Shown: positions 27,227 through 35,737, counted from the first letter of the stretch. The stretch is 64,000 nucleotides of DNA from AP-15 sp963814865 (GCA_963814865.1 CAWFEN010000015.1:186001-250000); one strand, 5' to 3'. The notes: generated by a model not told the origin, from the sequence alone. Translations and numbers: made by a program.

Positions 27227-28852
27227 TCAAAGCGGGACCGCGATGCCGTCGAGCCGAGGGTCCGACGCGCCGCACAGGGAATGGCCGCCGCGCTCGATCT
27301 GGATGGCTTGAGCGCTACCTTCGAAGGAACGCATGAAATCGTGGCTGATCAGCCAGTCGGCCGGCACTGCTTCATCGATGACGACCTCGTGCCCGAGCGC
27401 GGCGAGGGCGTCGGCAAAGCCGGGGACCGGATGCGGCTCGACGGAGATCCGGTGCCCGTCGAGAGCGCGCACACGCGGCGCGTCGATGGCTTCCTGCAGG
27501 TTCATGCCTCGATCGATGAGATTGATGAGGATCTGCACCTGACCCTGTGGCTGCATGTTAGCACCCATGCAGCCGAAAGTTAGACGCAGGGAGCCGTCCG
27601 GATTGCGCATCATGGCGGGGATGATCGTGTGGCGGACCCGTTTGCCTGGGGCGGCGGCGTTCGGGTGGCCGTCCTCCATTTCAAAATCCGCTCCTCGATT
27701 GTGCAGGATGACACCGGTTCCGGGCACGATGATGCCGGAGCCGAAGACGTCCGAGATGCTCGTGATGAGGGAGACGGCGTTGCGGTCCTTGTCCATAACG
27801 GTGAGGTAGGTCGTGTCGCCGTAGACGCGCCCCGGGTCAGGGTTGGCGATCGCGTGATGCGGATCGATGAGGGCGCGGCGCACAGCCAGGTATTCGCTCG
27901 ACAGGAGACGTTCGACCGGGACGGGACCAAAATCGGGGTCGGCGACGAAACGCGACGCATCGGCGAAGCCGAGCTTGATCGCCTCGAGGATGAGGTGCGT
28001 GGCCGCGACCGGATCCGTCTCGAAAAGCTGCTTGAGATCGAAGGCCTCCAGCATCCGCAGGGCCATCAGAACGACGAGCCCCTGACCGTTGGGTGGGAGT
28101 TCTAGGACTTCAAACCCCCGATAGGTCGTGGATACCGGCGCCACCCATTGTGCTTGCACTGCATCGAAATCCGTTGCATCCAGCGTCCCTCCGGTTGACG
28201 CAAGCACCTCGATAATCCGGTCGCGCAGTTCGCCTGCGTAGAAGGCGCTGCGCCCATCGCGGCCGACTTTGCGCCAGGTCGCCGCCAAATCGGGTTGGGC
28301 AAAAATCTGACCCGCCACCGGAGCCATCCCGCCGGGAAGATAGACATCAGGCTCGGGCGAGAAGCGCTGCAATTTCGAGGCGCCCCACTCCCAAGCCCGG
28401 CTGATCTTTGCCCCCACCGCAAATCCTTCTGTCGCGGCACGGGCGGCGGGTTCGACGAGGGCGGACAGATCCATGGAGCCGAACCGCTCGTGCAGAGCGA
28501 GGTAGCCATCGAGAGCGCCGGGCACCGTGACCGTGAAGCCGCTGGCTTTCGGCATCACCGTCAAGCCGGCCGCGCGCAACGCATCCAGCGTGAAGCCAGA
28601 ACCCGAACGCCCACTGGCGTTCAGGCCGAAGAATTTCCCCTCCCAATGGACCAACATGAAGCTGTCGCCGCCCAGACCGTTCATCATGGGCTCGGTCACA
28701 TTCACCATCGCAGCCATCGCCACGGCGGCGTCGGCGGCATTGCCTCCCGCCCGGAGGATTTCGTGCCCGATGGTCGCGGCGAGCGGCTGGCTCGAACACG
28801 CCATGCCGTTCTTCGCGTAGACCGGCGCCCGCTGGGCGTTGAACGGTTTCAT
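27227..28852 (-). CDS. Gamma-glutamyltransferase family protein
   Basis: 541 residues, no frame break. N-terminal blocks are ATIGHEILRAGGNAADAAVA, NVTEPMMNGLGGDSFMLVHW and SGFTVTVPGALDGYLALHER. The autoprocessing site is the Thr in YGDTTYLTVMDKDRNAVSLI, which gives large and small chains. The small chain contains FGSGIIVPGTGVILHNRG and the C-terminal DPRLDGIAVPL. No clear signal peptide precedes MKPFNAQRAPVYAKNGM, so this is probably a cytoplasmic gamma-glutamyl hydrolase/transferase or acylase-like member rather than the classical periplasmic Ggt. It stands alone between the intron and a 355-bp spacer. Substrate uncertain. Confidence 0.9.
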   Translation of the reverse strand: MKPFNAQRAPVYAKNGMACSSQPLAATIGHEILRAGGNAADAAVAMAAMVNVTEPMMNGLGGDSFMLVHWEGKFFGLNASGRSGSGFTLDALRAAGLTVMPKASGFTVTVPGALDGYLALHERFGSMDLSALVEPAARAATEGFAVGAKISRAWEWGASKLQRFSPEPDVYLPGGMAPVAGQIFAQPDLAATWRKVGRDGRSAFYAGELRDRIIEVLASTGGTLDATDFDAVQAQWVAPVSTTYRGFEVLELPPNGQGLVVLMALRMLEAFDLKQLFETDPVAATHLILEAIKLGFADASRFVADPDFGPVPVERLLSSEYLAVRRALIDPHHAIANPDPGRVYGDTTYLTVMDKDRNAVSLITSISDVFGSGIIVPGTGVILHNRGADFEMEDGHPNAAAPGKRVRHTIIPAMMRNPDGSLRLTFGCMGANMQPQGQVQILINLIDRGMNLQEAIDAPRVRALDGHRISVEPHPVPGFADALAALGHEVVIDEAVPADWLISHDFMRSFEGSAQAIQIERGGHSLCGASDPRLDGIAVPL

Positions 28853-29207
28853 TTTGACACCGGGTTCGTTTTTCTCACCAAAAGAAGATCGGAGGGCGTT
28901 GATGGAATCATCGCCAGTTGCTCGCTCGTGAGGCCAAGCGTTGGCCCGTTGATGCGTTGCGGGAAGGCCGGGATTGCTCCCGTGAAACCGATATCCTGCA
29001 CGTCTGCGCCTGTAATGTTCGCTCGCGCTCCACCAGCGCGCTGGGATTCACATTCCGGCCTTCGAAGGTCGAGTAATTATAGAGGGCATAGCGTCGGTTG
29101 TTATCTAAACAACGCTAAGGGGAAACCTTCCGTGAACATCGGCGTCACGCCGCTTTCCACAAGTAACGCAGATTGGGAGGCGGCCTCTTGGTTCCCGGCC
29201 GGCCCAG
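28853..29207. other. Intergenic stretch, no gene seen
   Basis: No convincing frame. It contains a short palindrome GTTGTT-ATCTA-AACAAC at 29097-29113 that could be a regulator site or chance. The ggt promoter should lie at its left edge. Confidence 0.4.
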
Positions 29208-29592
29208 TCACGTCCGCCGCCATGAGCCCAAGTATAGGAAATCCGCAACACGCAGAAGCCGTAACATCGGCCGAATGACAGCCGGGACAAGGCGTCGGCT
29301 CTCGTCGTGCTCGATATGGGGTGCGACAAGCGGGATGCGGCAGCCGCAGGTAATCAGTTCGCAACCGCCGGCGGCGAGCACATTCTTAACCCAGTCGGAC
29401 TTCAGGCCCGTAGGTCAGCGCGACTACGTAGTCGCCATCATGACGGAACACATTCACGGGGGTCTTGTAGAGGCGGTCAGTCCTCCGACCACGATGAATT
29501 ATCACACCGAATCCGGGGAGGTGACGTGCGAGTGGGCGCGTCAGGCGGTTCAGGACCTGGCGATTGAAGCGGGCCATCCGTCTGCCGAGCAT
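29208..29592 (-). CDS. Deazaflavin (F420)-dependent nitroreductase family protein, one frameshift
   Basis: From ATG 29592 (or 29577) the first frame gives MARFNRQVLNRLTRPLARHL, PGFGVIIHRGRRTDRLYKTP and VFRHDGDYVVALTYGPE. A second frame then supplies SDWVKNVLAAGGCELITCGC and HDESRRLVPAVIRPMLRL with a VADFLYLGSWRRT end, stopping at 29208-29210. This is the DUF385 / DDN split-barrel family, many members of which use F420H2. An indel near 29400 separates the halves. About 128 residues when repaired, normal for the family. It is oriented towards the ggt gene and shows no operon partner. Confidence 0.7.
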
Positions 29593-29598
29593 CGGTTT

Positions 29599-29905
29599 TC
29601 ATTCCTCAGGTAGAAAAATTTGAGGCGCGTTCGATGCCTGCACAGCCGAGCTCCGATAAACGGTTGAACGCCCCAAACCGACCAGTTTGGCTGCGGCGGT
29701 CGGCGATAACCCCGCCTGCACCAGTTTCAGCGCCGCGGCAATTTTGTCGGCGTCGAGGGGCCGGCGTCCTGGATGCTTGCCGCGCGCACGGGCCGCCGCG
29801 ATTCCATCCTTCGTCCGCTCGGCGATCAGCCGTCGTTCGAAATGCGCGATCGCACCAAAGACATGGAAGACCAGTTCGCCAGCGGCCGAGTTGGTGTCGA
29901 TCCGA
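29599..29905 (-). pseudogene. C-terminal part of a Tn3-type resolvase
   Basis: The minus strand reads DTNSAAGELVFHVFGAIAHF, ERRLIAERTKDGIAAARARG, PGRRPLDADKIAAALKLVQA and AKLVGLGRSTVYR, which is the end of the catalytic domain, helix E and the helix-turn-helix of a serine resolvase. The N-terminal half, including the catalytic Ser, is deleted at 29905, where a Tn3 transposase C-terminus begins on the opposite strand. Confidence 0.75.
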
Positions 29906-30217
29906 ACGCACGCTATTCATGCTCGATTGGCTCGAAAGTCCGGAACTGCGCCGGCGCTGCCATGCCGGCCTCAACAAGAGCGAGCAGCGTCATTCCCTCG
30001 CGCAGGTCATCTGCACCTTCAAGCAGGGCCGGATCGCCGATCGCGGCACCTAGGCGCAGCAGTTTCGCGCCTCCGGCCTCAACCTCGTCATCGCCGCGAT
30101 CGTTTTCTGGAATTCCACCTACATTGCCGATGCCATCGCCCATCTGCGCGCAACAGGAAAACCGGCACCCGATGCCTCGCTCGCCCATACGTCGCCGCTC
30201 AGCTGGGAGCACATTAG
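29905..30217 (+). pseudogene. C-terminal part of a Tn3-family transposase, with stop mutation
   Basis: LFMLDWLESPELRRRCHAGL, NKSEQRHSLAQVICTFKQGR, AQQFRASGLNLVIAAIVFWN and LAHTSPLSWEHI are the conserved end of TnpA. A TAG at 30051-30053 replaces the usual Glu codon before AQQF, so even this fragment is interrupted. The gene is cut at 30217 by the terminal repeat of an IS1380 element and lacks everything upstream of 29905. Confidence 0.75.
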
Positions 30218-31029
30218 CCCCTCTTATTCACCGGCGAGCTGGCGGGCGTAGCTCAAGCGCTTGATTTAGTGTAGAGAATGGGTGTCGAGGCCATCTGTTC
30301 CACGGGATCGAGGCTGCCACACCCGCCATGACCAACGATACGCTGCTGCCGTTCGCCTTTCCAGCCGTTGCCCGCAAGAAGGTGACCGCTGCCTTTGATG
30401 GCGGGCGGATCACCTCGGACGGCGGCGTCATGCTGTTGGCTGCCGCCGATCGCCGCCTCGGGATTTGCGCGAAGCTGGCGGCCGAGATCACCGACCGGCG
30501 CGATCCCGACCGCATCGTCCACCTCCTGTCGGACATCCTGCGGGCGCGCATCCTGGCGATCGCCTGCGGCTTTGAGGATGCCGACGATCTCGACCGGCTG
30601 CGTACCGACCCGGCGTTCAAGCTGGCCTGCGATCGGCTTCCCGACAGCGGCCGGGATCTGTGCTCGCAGCCCACAGTGTCGCGCTGGGAGAATGCGCCGA
30701 ACCTGCGTGAGCTGATCCGGCTGATGGGCGTACTGGTTGACCTCTACTGTGCGAGCTATGCCGTGCCACCCGAAGCCGTGACGCTCGACATCGACGACAC
30801 GGTGGACGTCGTTCACGGCCATCAACAGCTCTCGCTGTTCAACGCGCATTATGATGAACGCTGTTTCCTGCCGATCCACGTCTACGACACCGCAACCAGC
30901 CGCCCGGTTGCGGTCATCCTGCGCCCCGGCAAGACGCCCGCGGGCAAGGAGATCCGCGGCCATCTGCGCCGCCTCGTCCGGCGCATCCGCTGGCACTGGC
31001 CGGCGACACGCATCACCATCCGGGGTGAC
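30218..31029 (+). mobile_element. IS1380-family element, left half
   Basis: Starts with CCCCTCTTATTCACC at 30218, the counterpart of CCCGTCTTATTCACC at the inner end of the second IS1380 (62897). It inserted into the Tn3 transposase gene. The element is cut at about 31029 within the transposase gene; the right half and its terminal repeat are missing. Confidence 0.75.
30328..31029 (+). pseudogene. IS1380-family transposase, C-terminus missing
   Basis: ATG 30328 begins MTNDTLLPFAFPAVARKKVT. Family blocks are ITSDGGVMLLAAADRRLGI, DPAFKLACDRLPDSGRDLCS, SQPTVSRWENAPNLREL, TLDIDDTVDVVHGHQQLSLF and NAHYDERCFLPIHVYDTATS. The last conserved residues are ITIRGDG; after that the frame runs into unrelated DNA and stops at 31053. 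About 234 of a normal 430 or so residues remain. It is about 88 percent identical by eye to the overlapping part of the second copy at the right end of the window, so they are related but distinct insertions. Confidence 0.85.
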
Positions 31030-31305
31030 GGCCTGCGGCCTGGGGACAGATGACGCTTCTGGCAGAGCCGCCCGGGACCGGTAAGGTCTTGCCGCCGGGC
31101 TCGGCGCGGCGGTGGCCCATGGCCGCGAGCACAGAAGATTGAGGCGGCCCGCCGCGTCTCGATAAGCTTGAACGGCTTTCGATCGGCCTGTCAGACGATG
31201 AACGGGAGCGGCGCACGTTACGCCCTTTTGATCCGGGGCAGCTTCTGTCGGCTGCGCTGACGAACTTCCATGCCGGAATGTCGCTGGTACTCCCTTGGCA
31301 GAGCA
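31030..31305. other. Unassigned stretch between the IS1380 half and the leader repeat
   Basis: One plus-strand frame has a protein-like run (LERLSIGLSDDERERRTLRP, LLSAALTNFHAGMSLVLPW) with no start or family match. It may be the tail of a gene cut by the IS1380 deletion. Nothing else is seen. Confidence 0.3.
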
Positions 31306-31616
31306 CGTTGCCGCCTTTTTCTACGCCACGGCTTCTTTCTCCTCGCTCGGTAGGCCGAACCTCTTGTGTGCGATACGCGATCTCCGCACGTCTTCTCCCG
31401 GGGTGCTGTTCGGGTCGCGCGAGCCACACGGCCTCTCTTTGGCTTGATCTGGCCGGAGGACGGCTGCGCCTCGATCGCCTGGGCCGCAATGGCGCCGGAT
31501 CGACTTTCTTCCCCTGGGCTGCGCCCATTCCTCGCGAGGCAAGAAAGTCTCACCGCCGCCATCCTCCGCTCCGCTGCGGCCCGCAAGCGGGTGCGTCGGC
31601 GATCGCCTCCGGCCTC
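31306..31616 (+). repeat. Direct repeat R1a: leader upstream of DUF736
   Basis: About 310 bp that recurs at 61720-62032 in the same orientation. The last 200 bp or so are near identical in both places; the first 100 differ at scattered positions. It contains short hairpins such as CCCGC-AA-GCGGG and CCTCGCGAGG. Here it directly precedes the DUF736 gene and probably holds its promoter and 5' leader. Confidence 0.85.
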
Positions 31617-31673
31617 CCGATCGCCATCGAGGCCGCGGTGGTCGCGGGCTCGAGACAGCCAAGGAGAAGCGAC

Positions 31674-31997
31674 ATGGCGAACATCGGTTCCTTCAAGAAG
31701 GTCGGCAACGAACTGCAGGGCGAGATCGTCACCCTGAGCGTCCAGACGCGGGGCGTCCGCATCGTCCCCGAGGCCAACCGGGGCAGCGACAACGCGCCCA
31801 GCCACCGGGTCTTCGTCGGCCGCGCCGAGATCGGCGCCGCCTGGTCGAAGCGCTCCAACGAGGGCCGCGACTACCTCTCGCTCAAGCTCGACGACCCGAG
31901 CTTCACCGCGCCGATCTACGCCAACCTCTTCGAGGACGAGGACGGGCAGGGCTACAGCCTGATCTGGTCGCGCGGCCGCAAGGCCAACAACGAGTAG
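31674..31997 (+). CDS. DUF736 family protein (ICE/plasmid backbone)
   Basis: 107 residues from ATG 31674 with AGGAG seven bases upstream; the frame is open further upstream through the leader but that part is not conserved as protein. The sequence MANIGSFKKVGNELQGEIVT, LSVQTRGVRIVPEANRGSDN, RVFVGRAEIGAAWSKRSNE and YSLIWSRGRKANNE is a textbook DUF736 protein. The family is a hallmark of alphaproteobacterial conjugative elements and is probably a small cytoplasmic nucleic-acid or regulatory factor; its biochemical role is not established. It is followed by a strong terminator, so it is a single-gene unit. Confidence 0.93.
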   Translation: MANIGSFKKVGNELQGEIVTLSVQTRGVRIVPEANRGSDNAPSHRVFVGRAEIGAAWSKRSNEGRDYLSLKLDDPSFTAPIYANLFEDEDGQGYSLIWSRGRKANNE

Positions 31998-32014
31998 CCG
32001 AACCCGAGCGGCAA

Positions 32015-32046
32015 GGCCCTGCCCGGAGATCCGGGCGGGGCCTTTT
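32015..32046 (+). terminator. Rho-independent terminator after DUF736 gene
   Basis: Stem GGCCCTGCCCGG / CCGGGCGGGGCC (12 bp, one G-T pair) with loop AGAT, followed by four T. It starts 17 bp after the DUF736 stop codon. Confidence 0.85.
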
Positions 32047-32090
32047 GCCGTTCTGTTCCCCTGGCCGGACCCGATTGATCGAACCCAAGG

Positions 32091-32105
32091 CGACTATTAT
32101 AGTCG
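32091..32105. promoter_or_regulatory. Palindromic operator in front of the XRE regulator gene
   Basis: CGACTATTATAGTCG is a perfect inverted repeat (7-1-7) ending 42 bp before the HTH gene. It embeds TATTATA, a good -10 element, so a dimeric repressor bound here would block transcription. Autoregulation by the adjacent XRE protein is the simplest reading. Confidence 0.55.
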
Positions 32106-32147
32106 TGTTGCTGGTGCGCTCGGCCCGTTTGTCGGAGGTGATCATGG

Positions 32148-32415
32148 ATGATCACCGGCCGCCAGGTTCGGGCCGCGCGAGCCTTGCTGAATTGGACGCA
32201 AGAGATGCTCGCCGAGAAGGCCGTCGTCGCGCTCACCGCGCTCAAGCGCCTGGAGTCGGAGCGCGGCCTCCTGGTGCACGAGAGCACGCGCGACCAGGTG
32301 CGTCGCGCGCTGGAAGCTGCCGGCATCGTATTCATCGAATCCGACCGCGGGCGCGGCGTCATGTTGCTGAACGGCGCCAGCAGCAGCTCCGCCGCCGAGC
32401 GAGCCCAGGACTTAA
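32148..32415 (+). CDS. XRE-type helix-turn-helix regulator
   Basis: ATG 32148 begins MITGRQVRAARALLNWTQEM, then LAEKAVVALTALKRLESERG, the typical single-domain XRE fold in which the recognition helix follows the LAEKA turn. It continues with STRDQVRRALEAAGIVFIES. In its own frame the sequence stays open to 32756, running out of frame through the next gene; the usual length of 80-95 residues suggests the natural end is the TAA at 32413-32415, reached by a one-base shift, 15 bp before the DUF2285 gene. Usual position in ICE backbones: between DUF736 and DUF2285 genes. Likely a transfer-gene repressor. Confidence 0.75.
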
Positions 32416-32430
32416 CGGGACACCCGGCTC

Positions 32431-32709
32431 ATGCAAACTCCGCCGCTCGACCCGCCTGTCGCGGACACCGCGCCGACGGACGCCGTCTTGACGGGCTACG
32501 ACGAGCAGCACGTCGTCACCTATTTGCGGCTGCTGGATGCCGAGCGCGACGGCGCGGACTGGCGGGAGGTCGCAAGGCTCGTCTTGGGTATCGATCCCGC
32601 CCGCGAGCCGGCGCGGGCGCGGCGCGCCTGGGAAACGCATCGCGCGCGCGCCCGCTGGATGGCCGAGAGCGGGTTCAAGCACCTGCTGCGCGGCGGCGCG
32701 CCCCACTGA
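32431..32709 (+). CDS. DUF2285-type small ICE protein
   Basis: 92 residues. The core TGYDEQHVVTYLRLLDAERD, WREVARLVLGIDPAREPARA and ETHRARARWMAESGFKHLLR matches the short DUF2285-domain proteins of alphaproteobacterial ICEs. They are predicted to bind DNA; no experimental role is known to me. It lies 15 bp after the probable end of the XRE gene and is intact. Confidence 0.8.
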   Translation: MQTPPLDPPVADTAPTDAVLTGYDEQHVVTYLRLLDAERDGADWREVARLVLGIDPAREPARARRAWETHRARARWMAESGFKHLLRGGAPH

Positions 32710-32824
32710 CGGTGGTTTGTCGGTTCTGCAACGGCCGTTGCACGGCCTGCCGGTAGCGCTCACGCCAGCGGCGAGCGAATCTTCCCCTGAAGCCGATGTA
32801 CGGCGATTGGGGGAAGTGGTGATC

Positions 32825-33636
32825 ATGCCCGGGGCCGATTGGCGCTCGCCAGCCGCCTACGAGCATCTCCGTTCCCTCGATGCGCCGGGTTTCGCCTGGG
32901 AGTTTCTGCGCCGCAACAGCGCGTTCCGGCGCGACCGCCGAAGGCTCGAATTGGCTGCCCCAACGGGGGGCCCTCAGCGCCGACGACCTCGAGGGGTTCG
33001 CGCGCCGCTGGGGCGTGCGATTTTCCGACGCCAAATAGTGACGCCGACCTTCGCCCGGTTCTGTGGACCGCGCTCGCCCTGCCGAGCGTCGCCGCCCTCG
33101 CACCGCTCCCTCCCGATCTTGCTGCCCCGGGACTGCAACTCGCCGCTCCTCTCGGCCGAGTGTTCGCCGAGGCTGGACGCGAGCGCCTGATCGAGCTCGG
33201 GGGCAGCTTGCATCGCATTCACTTGGTCGCCGATCCCGGGAACGAGGCCGCTTGCGTCTTGCTGCCGCTCGACCGGCTGTTCGAAGTTCGCGCCGCCGCC
33301 GCGCTGCGGCTCTGGCGCGCGCTCACCGGCCGCCCTGTGGGCCGCGATCCGGCGACATTGCCGGCGCCGCGGCGGGATCGACTGATACTTGCCCTTCGCG
33401 CCCTCGACGCGCGGCTCGACAAGGCCAGCTACCGGGAGATCGCCGCGGCTCTCTTTGGTGCCGCACGGCTACCGAAGAGAGGATGGAAGACCCACGACCT
33501 CCGCGACCGCACAGTGCGCCTCACGCGGCTCGGCTTCGCGACGATGCAAGGCGGGTACCGGCGACTGCTGCTTCACCCGTTCCGCGGTCGGGTCGAGGAC
33601 CTAAAGGCTGATGATCGGCCCCCGGGCGCAGCATAG
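32825..33636 (+). CDS. DUF6499 + DUF2285 DNA-binding-type protein, two frame breaks
   Basis: ATG 32825 begins MPGADWRSPAAYEHLRSLDA followed by FAWEFLRRNSAFRRDRRRL, the DUF6499 (transcriptional-regulator-like) domain. After about 32960 another frame reads SADDLEGFARRWGVRFSDA. From about 33035 a third frame carries the DUF2285 domain: LRPVLWTALALPSVAALAPL, HLVADPGNEAACVLLPLDRL, LDARLDKASYREIAAALFGA, KRGWKTHDLRDRTVRLTRLG and MQGGYRRLLLHPFRG. Two indels are needed. Standard backbone gene of these elements, last before cargo block 1 in this window. Its 3' end overlaps the convergent VOC gene by about 36 bp. Confidence 0.75.
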
Positions 33637-34140
33637 CCGTGTCCACGGAGCGAGGCCCCGGCCACCCCTCGCGAGTAGCCGCCGCCGGTGGGCCGTTACG
33701 GCACGTAACGGATAGCGCCCTCGACTATCGCCCTGGTCGCGACCGCGCAGTTCGATGACGTTGCGGTCGGGGTCCCGGATGAACACCGAGACGTGCCCGG
33801 CCTCGCCGAAGCTGACCGGGCCCTGCGTGATCGCGATATCGTTCGCCTTGAGCGCAGCCATCGTCGCCGGGATTGACGCGACGCGAAGCGCGATATGCGT
33901 GTAGCCGGGGAACTTCTCGCGCACGTCCATCAGGACGTTGGCGGCCGGGTCGCCGGCATTGGCGTTGAACACGAGGTTGAGCTCGACCCCGTGCTCGTTG
34001 CGGACGATCGCGACATCGTCGCCCTCGGCCCGGCGCACCAGCTCGAACCCGAGCACGCCGTAGAAGGCGAGGGCGCGGTCGAGATCACGCACCCGAATGC
34101 CGATGTGATCGACCCGCTCGACGGCGATCGTCTGCGCCAT
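33601..34140 (-). CDS. Glyoxalase/VOC superfamily protein
   Basis: Starts at ATG 34140 after a strong site (AAGGAGG, ten bases upstream). Residues AVERVDHIGIRVRDLDRALA, FYGVLGFELVRRAE, VELNLVFNANAG, YTHIALRVASIPATMAALKA and VFIRDPDRNVIELRGRD show the paired beta-alpha-beta-beta-beta units with His, His and Glu metal ligands of the fold. After ELRGRDQ the frame continues about 40 low-complexity residues to 33601 and overlaps the convergent gene, so the true stop may have been lost by an indel. It follows the GFA gene by 38 bp in the same direction; a detoxification role with it is plausible. Substrate unknown. Confidence 0.8.
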   Translation of the reverse strand: MAQTIAVERVDHIGIRVRDLDRALAFYGVLGFELVRRAEGDDVAIVRNEHGVELNLVFNANAGDPAANVLMDVREKFPGYTHIALRVASIPATMAALKANDIAITQGPVSFGEAGHVSVFIRDPDRNVIELRGRDQGDSRGRYPLRAVTAHRRRLLARGGRGLAPWTRLCCARGPIISL

Positions 34141-34178
34141 TTTGGTTTCCCTCCTTGTTGGAAACTGACTGCGAGCGG

Positions 34179-34631
34179 CTACGCCGGCGCGCGAGCGAGA
34201 ATGCGTTGCAATGTCGCGGCGCCATTCAATCCTGCGGGCGGTACATGGCCTCCTTCGGCGATGCGACGGCGCTGCGCCTCTTCCCAATGGCGCCCGTCGA
34301 AAAACCGGGTGGGCTTCAGGCTCGGCCCGTCGATGCCGTCGAGACAGCGCGCGTTGACCGTGATCCGGTCCGGCTGCGACCGCGGGATGTAGAAGGCGTG
34401 CATGCCGCAATGCGAGCAGAAGCTGTGTTGCGCCACGCCGCTGCCGAAGGTGTAGACGGTGAGTACGTTATTGCCCTGCAGCAGTTCGAAATCCTCGACC
34501 GCGACCGGCAGGTGCAGGATGCCCTTCTTCGTGCAGATCGAGCAGTTGCACTGCGACAGCAAATCCAGATCTATCTGCGCCCGGAAGCGCACCCGCCCGC
34601 AATGACAGCCGCCCTCACGCTGTTCCAGCAT
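34179..34631 (-). CDS. GFA-family (Mss4-like) zinc-binding protein
   Basis: 150 residues from ATG 34631, whose A overlaps the TAA of the upstream gene (TAATG coupling). Zinc-binding cysteines appear as GGCHCGRVRF, CNCSICTKKG and FCSHCGMHAF, the signature of PF04828 (glutathione-dependent formaldehyde-activating enzyme family). IPRSQPDRITVNARCLDG is the conserved core strand. Family members were proposed to condense glutathione with formaldehyde, but the activity of most is unproven. It shares an operon with a cobalamin-binding-type protein and a VOC protein. Confidence 0.9.
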   Translation of the reverse strand: MLEQREGGCHCGRVRFRAQIDLDLLSQCNCSICTKKGILHLPVAVEDFELLQGNNVLTVYTFGSGVAQHSFCSHCGMHAFYIPRSQPDRITVNARCLDGIDGPSLKPTRFFDGRHWEEAQRRRIAEGGHVPPAGLNGAATLQRILARAPA

Positions 34632-35450
34632 TATCCTTGCTCCGCTAACGATATTGCCGCGGCATTCTGCCCGGCTCGCTTGATGATGCCCTGAAGCGCC
34701 TTCAGCCCGTCCGTCAAGGCGGCCGGTCCCGGTTGCAGGATCAGCGGCGACTTGATTTCGTACAGCGCGGCGTTTCGCACGGCCGGTATCTCTCCGAAAG
34801 CCCGGCCGGGTAGCGACCTTTTCCGGCCGGAATTTCTTGCCGCACCACGAGCCGATGATGATTTCGGGGCGCCGGGCGATGGCCTCCTCGACCGTGACCA
34901 TCCGCTCCTTCGCCGACTTGCCGGCTGCCCGATCGGCGAAGATGTCGGCGCCGCCGGCGATCTCGATCAGCTCCGACACCCAGCCGATGCCGGAAATCAT
35001 CGGCTCGTCCCATTCTTCGAAATAGACCCGCGGCCGCAGCCGCAGCTGCTTTGCCTGCTGCCGGGCTTCGGCGATACCGGCCAAGAGATCCTCGGCGAGC
35101 CGCTCTGCCCGGTCGCCAGCGCCGACGAGCGCGCCCAACAGCCGGATCATGTCGAGGATTTCGGCGATCGTGCGCTGGTTGAAGGCGTGCACGGCGATGC
35201 CCTGGCGGATCAGCGCCGCGACGATATCGGCCTGGAGATCGGAAAAGCTGAGAACGAGGTCGGGCCGCAAGTCGAGGATCTTCCCGACATTCGCGGACGT
35301 GAACGCCGAGACCCGCGGCTTATCTCGCCGCGCCTCGGGCGGGCGGACGCAATAGCCGGAAATCCCGACGATGCGGTCCTGCTCGCCCAGCAGGTAAAGC
35401 GTTTCGACGGTTTCTTCGGTCAGGCAGACGATCCGTTCGGGCGGAAACAT
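34631..35450 (-). CDS. Cobalamin-binding / BtuF-like ABC substrate-binding-fold protein, one frameshift
   Basis: ATG 35450 begins MFPPERIVCLTEETVETLYL, then LGEQDRIVGISGYCVRPPEA, FTSANVGKILDLRPDLVLSF and RVYFEEWDEPMISGIGWVSE with RPEIIIGSWCG, the PF01497 (Peripla_BP_2) pattern. An extra A near 34797 shifts the frame; the next frame gives REIPAVRNAALYEIKSPLIL, then PGPAALTDGLKALQGI and a TAA at 34631-34633. There is no signal peptide and no transporter partner, so it may be a cytoplasmic relative. It is coupled to the GFA gene by TAATG. A second, truncated copy lies at 62035-62647. Confidence 0.82.
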
Positions 35451-35697
35451 TGCTTCGCGTAGCGAGATTCCGTTCGTGCAACCCTTCATTCTCGCAGCCC
35501 GCCGCAATCCGGTCGAGGTTTCGGGTGCGCTCGTTGAGCTCAGGCCGCCGCCGATCGAGCGCGCCGGCACGACCTGCGACCCCGAGCGCGGTTGGCTCTA
35601 CGGCTTGGAAGCCGATTTCGACGACGGCCGCGCCTTCGTCGAGCGCGGCGAGGGCGAGCGATCGAAGCGCTTGACCCCGGGCCGAATCTTGGAGCTA
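34839..35697 (-). repeat. Direct repeat R2a: 3' two-thirds of the BtuF-like gene region
   Basis: About 860 bp recurring at 62035-62895 in the same orientation, with scattered substitutions and a few indels (for example LRLRPRVY against LRERPRVY). It covers most of the BtuF-like gene and its upstream spacer. The spacer carries a coding-like stretch (RPPPIERAGTTCDPERG, LYGLEADFDDG) seen in both copies but not assignable. Confidence 0.85.
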
Positions 35698-35737
35698 GAG
35701 ACCCACGACGGATCCGAGCGGCGACACAGGAACCGGC

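Noticed and set aside
29097..29113. Palindrome GTTGTT-ATCTA-AACAAC as an operator
   Set aside because: It has no regulator gene beside it, and a 6-bp arm is not rare enough to call.
32148..32756. A 202-residue XRE protein
   Set aside because: Only the first 85 or so residues are conserved; the rest runs out of frame through the DUF2285 gene and is Arg/Ala-rich shadow.
35476..35737. Small protein encoded between the BtuF-like and M20 genes
   Set aside because: A coding-like stretch occurs in both R2 copies, but there is no stop before the M20 gene, no clear start and frame breaks in the second copy; kept only as a note under the repeat.
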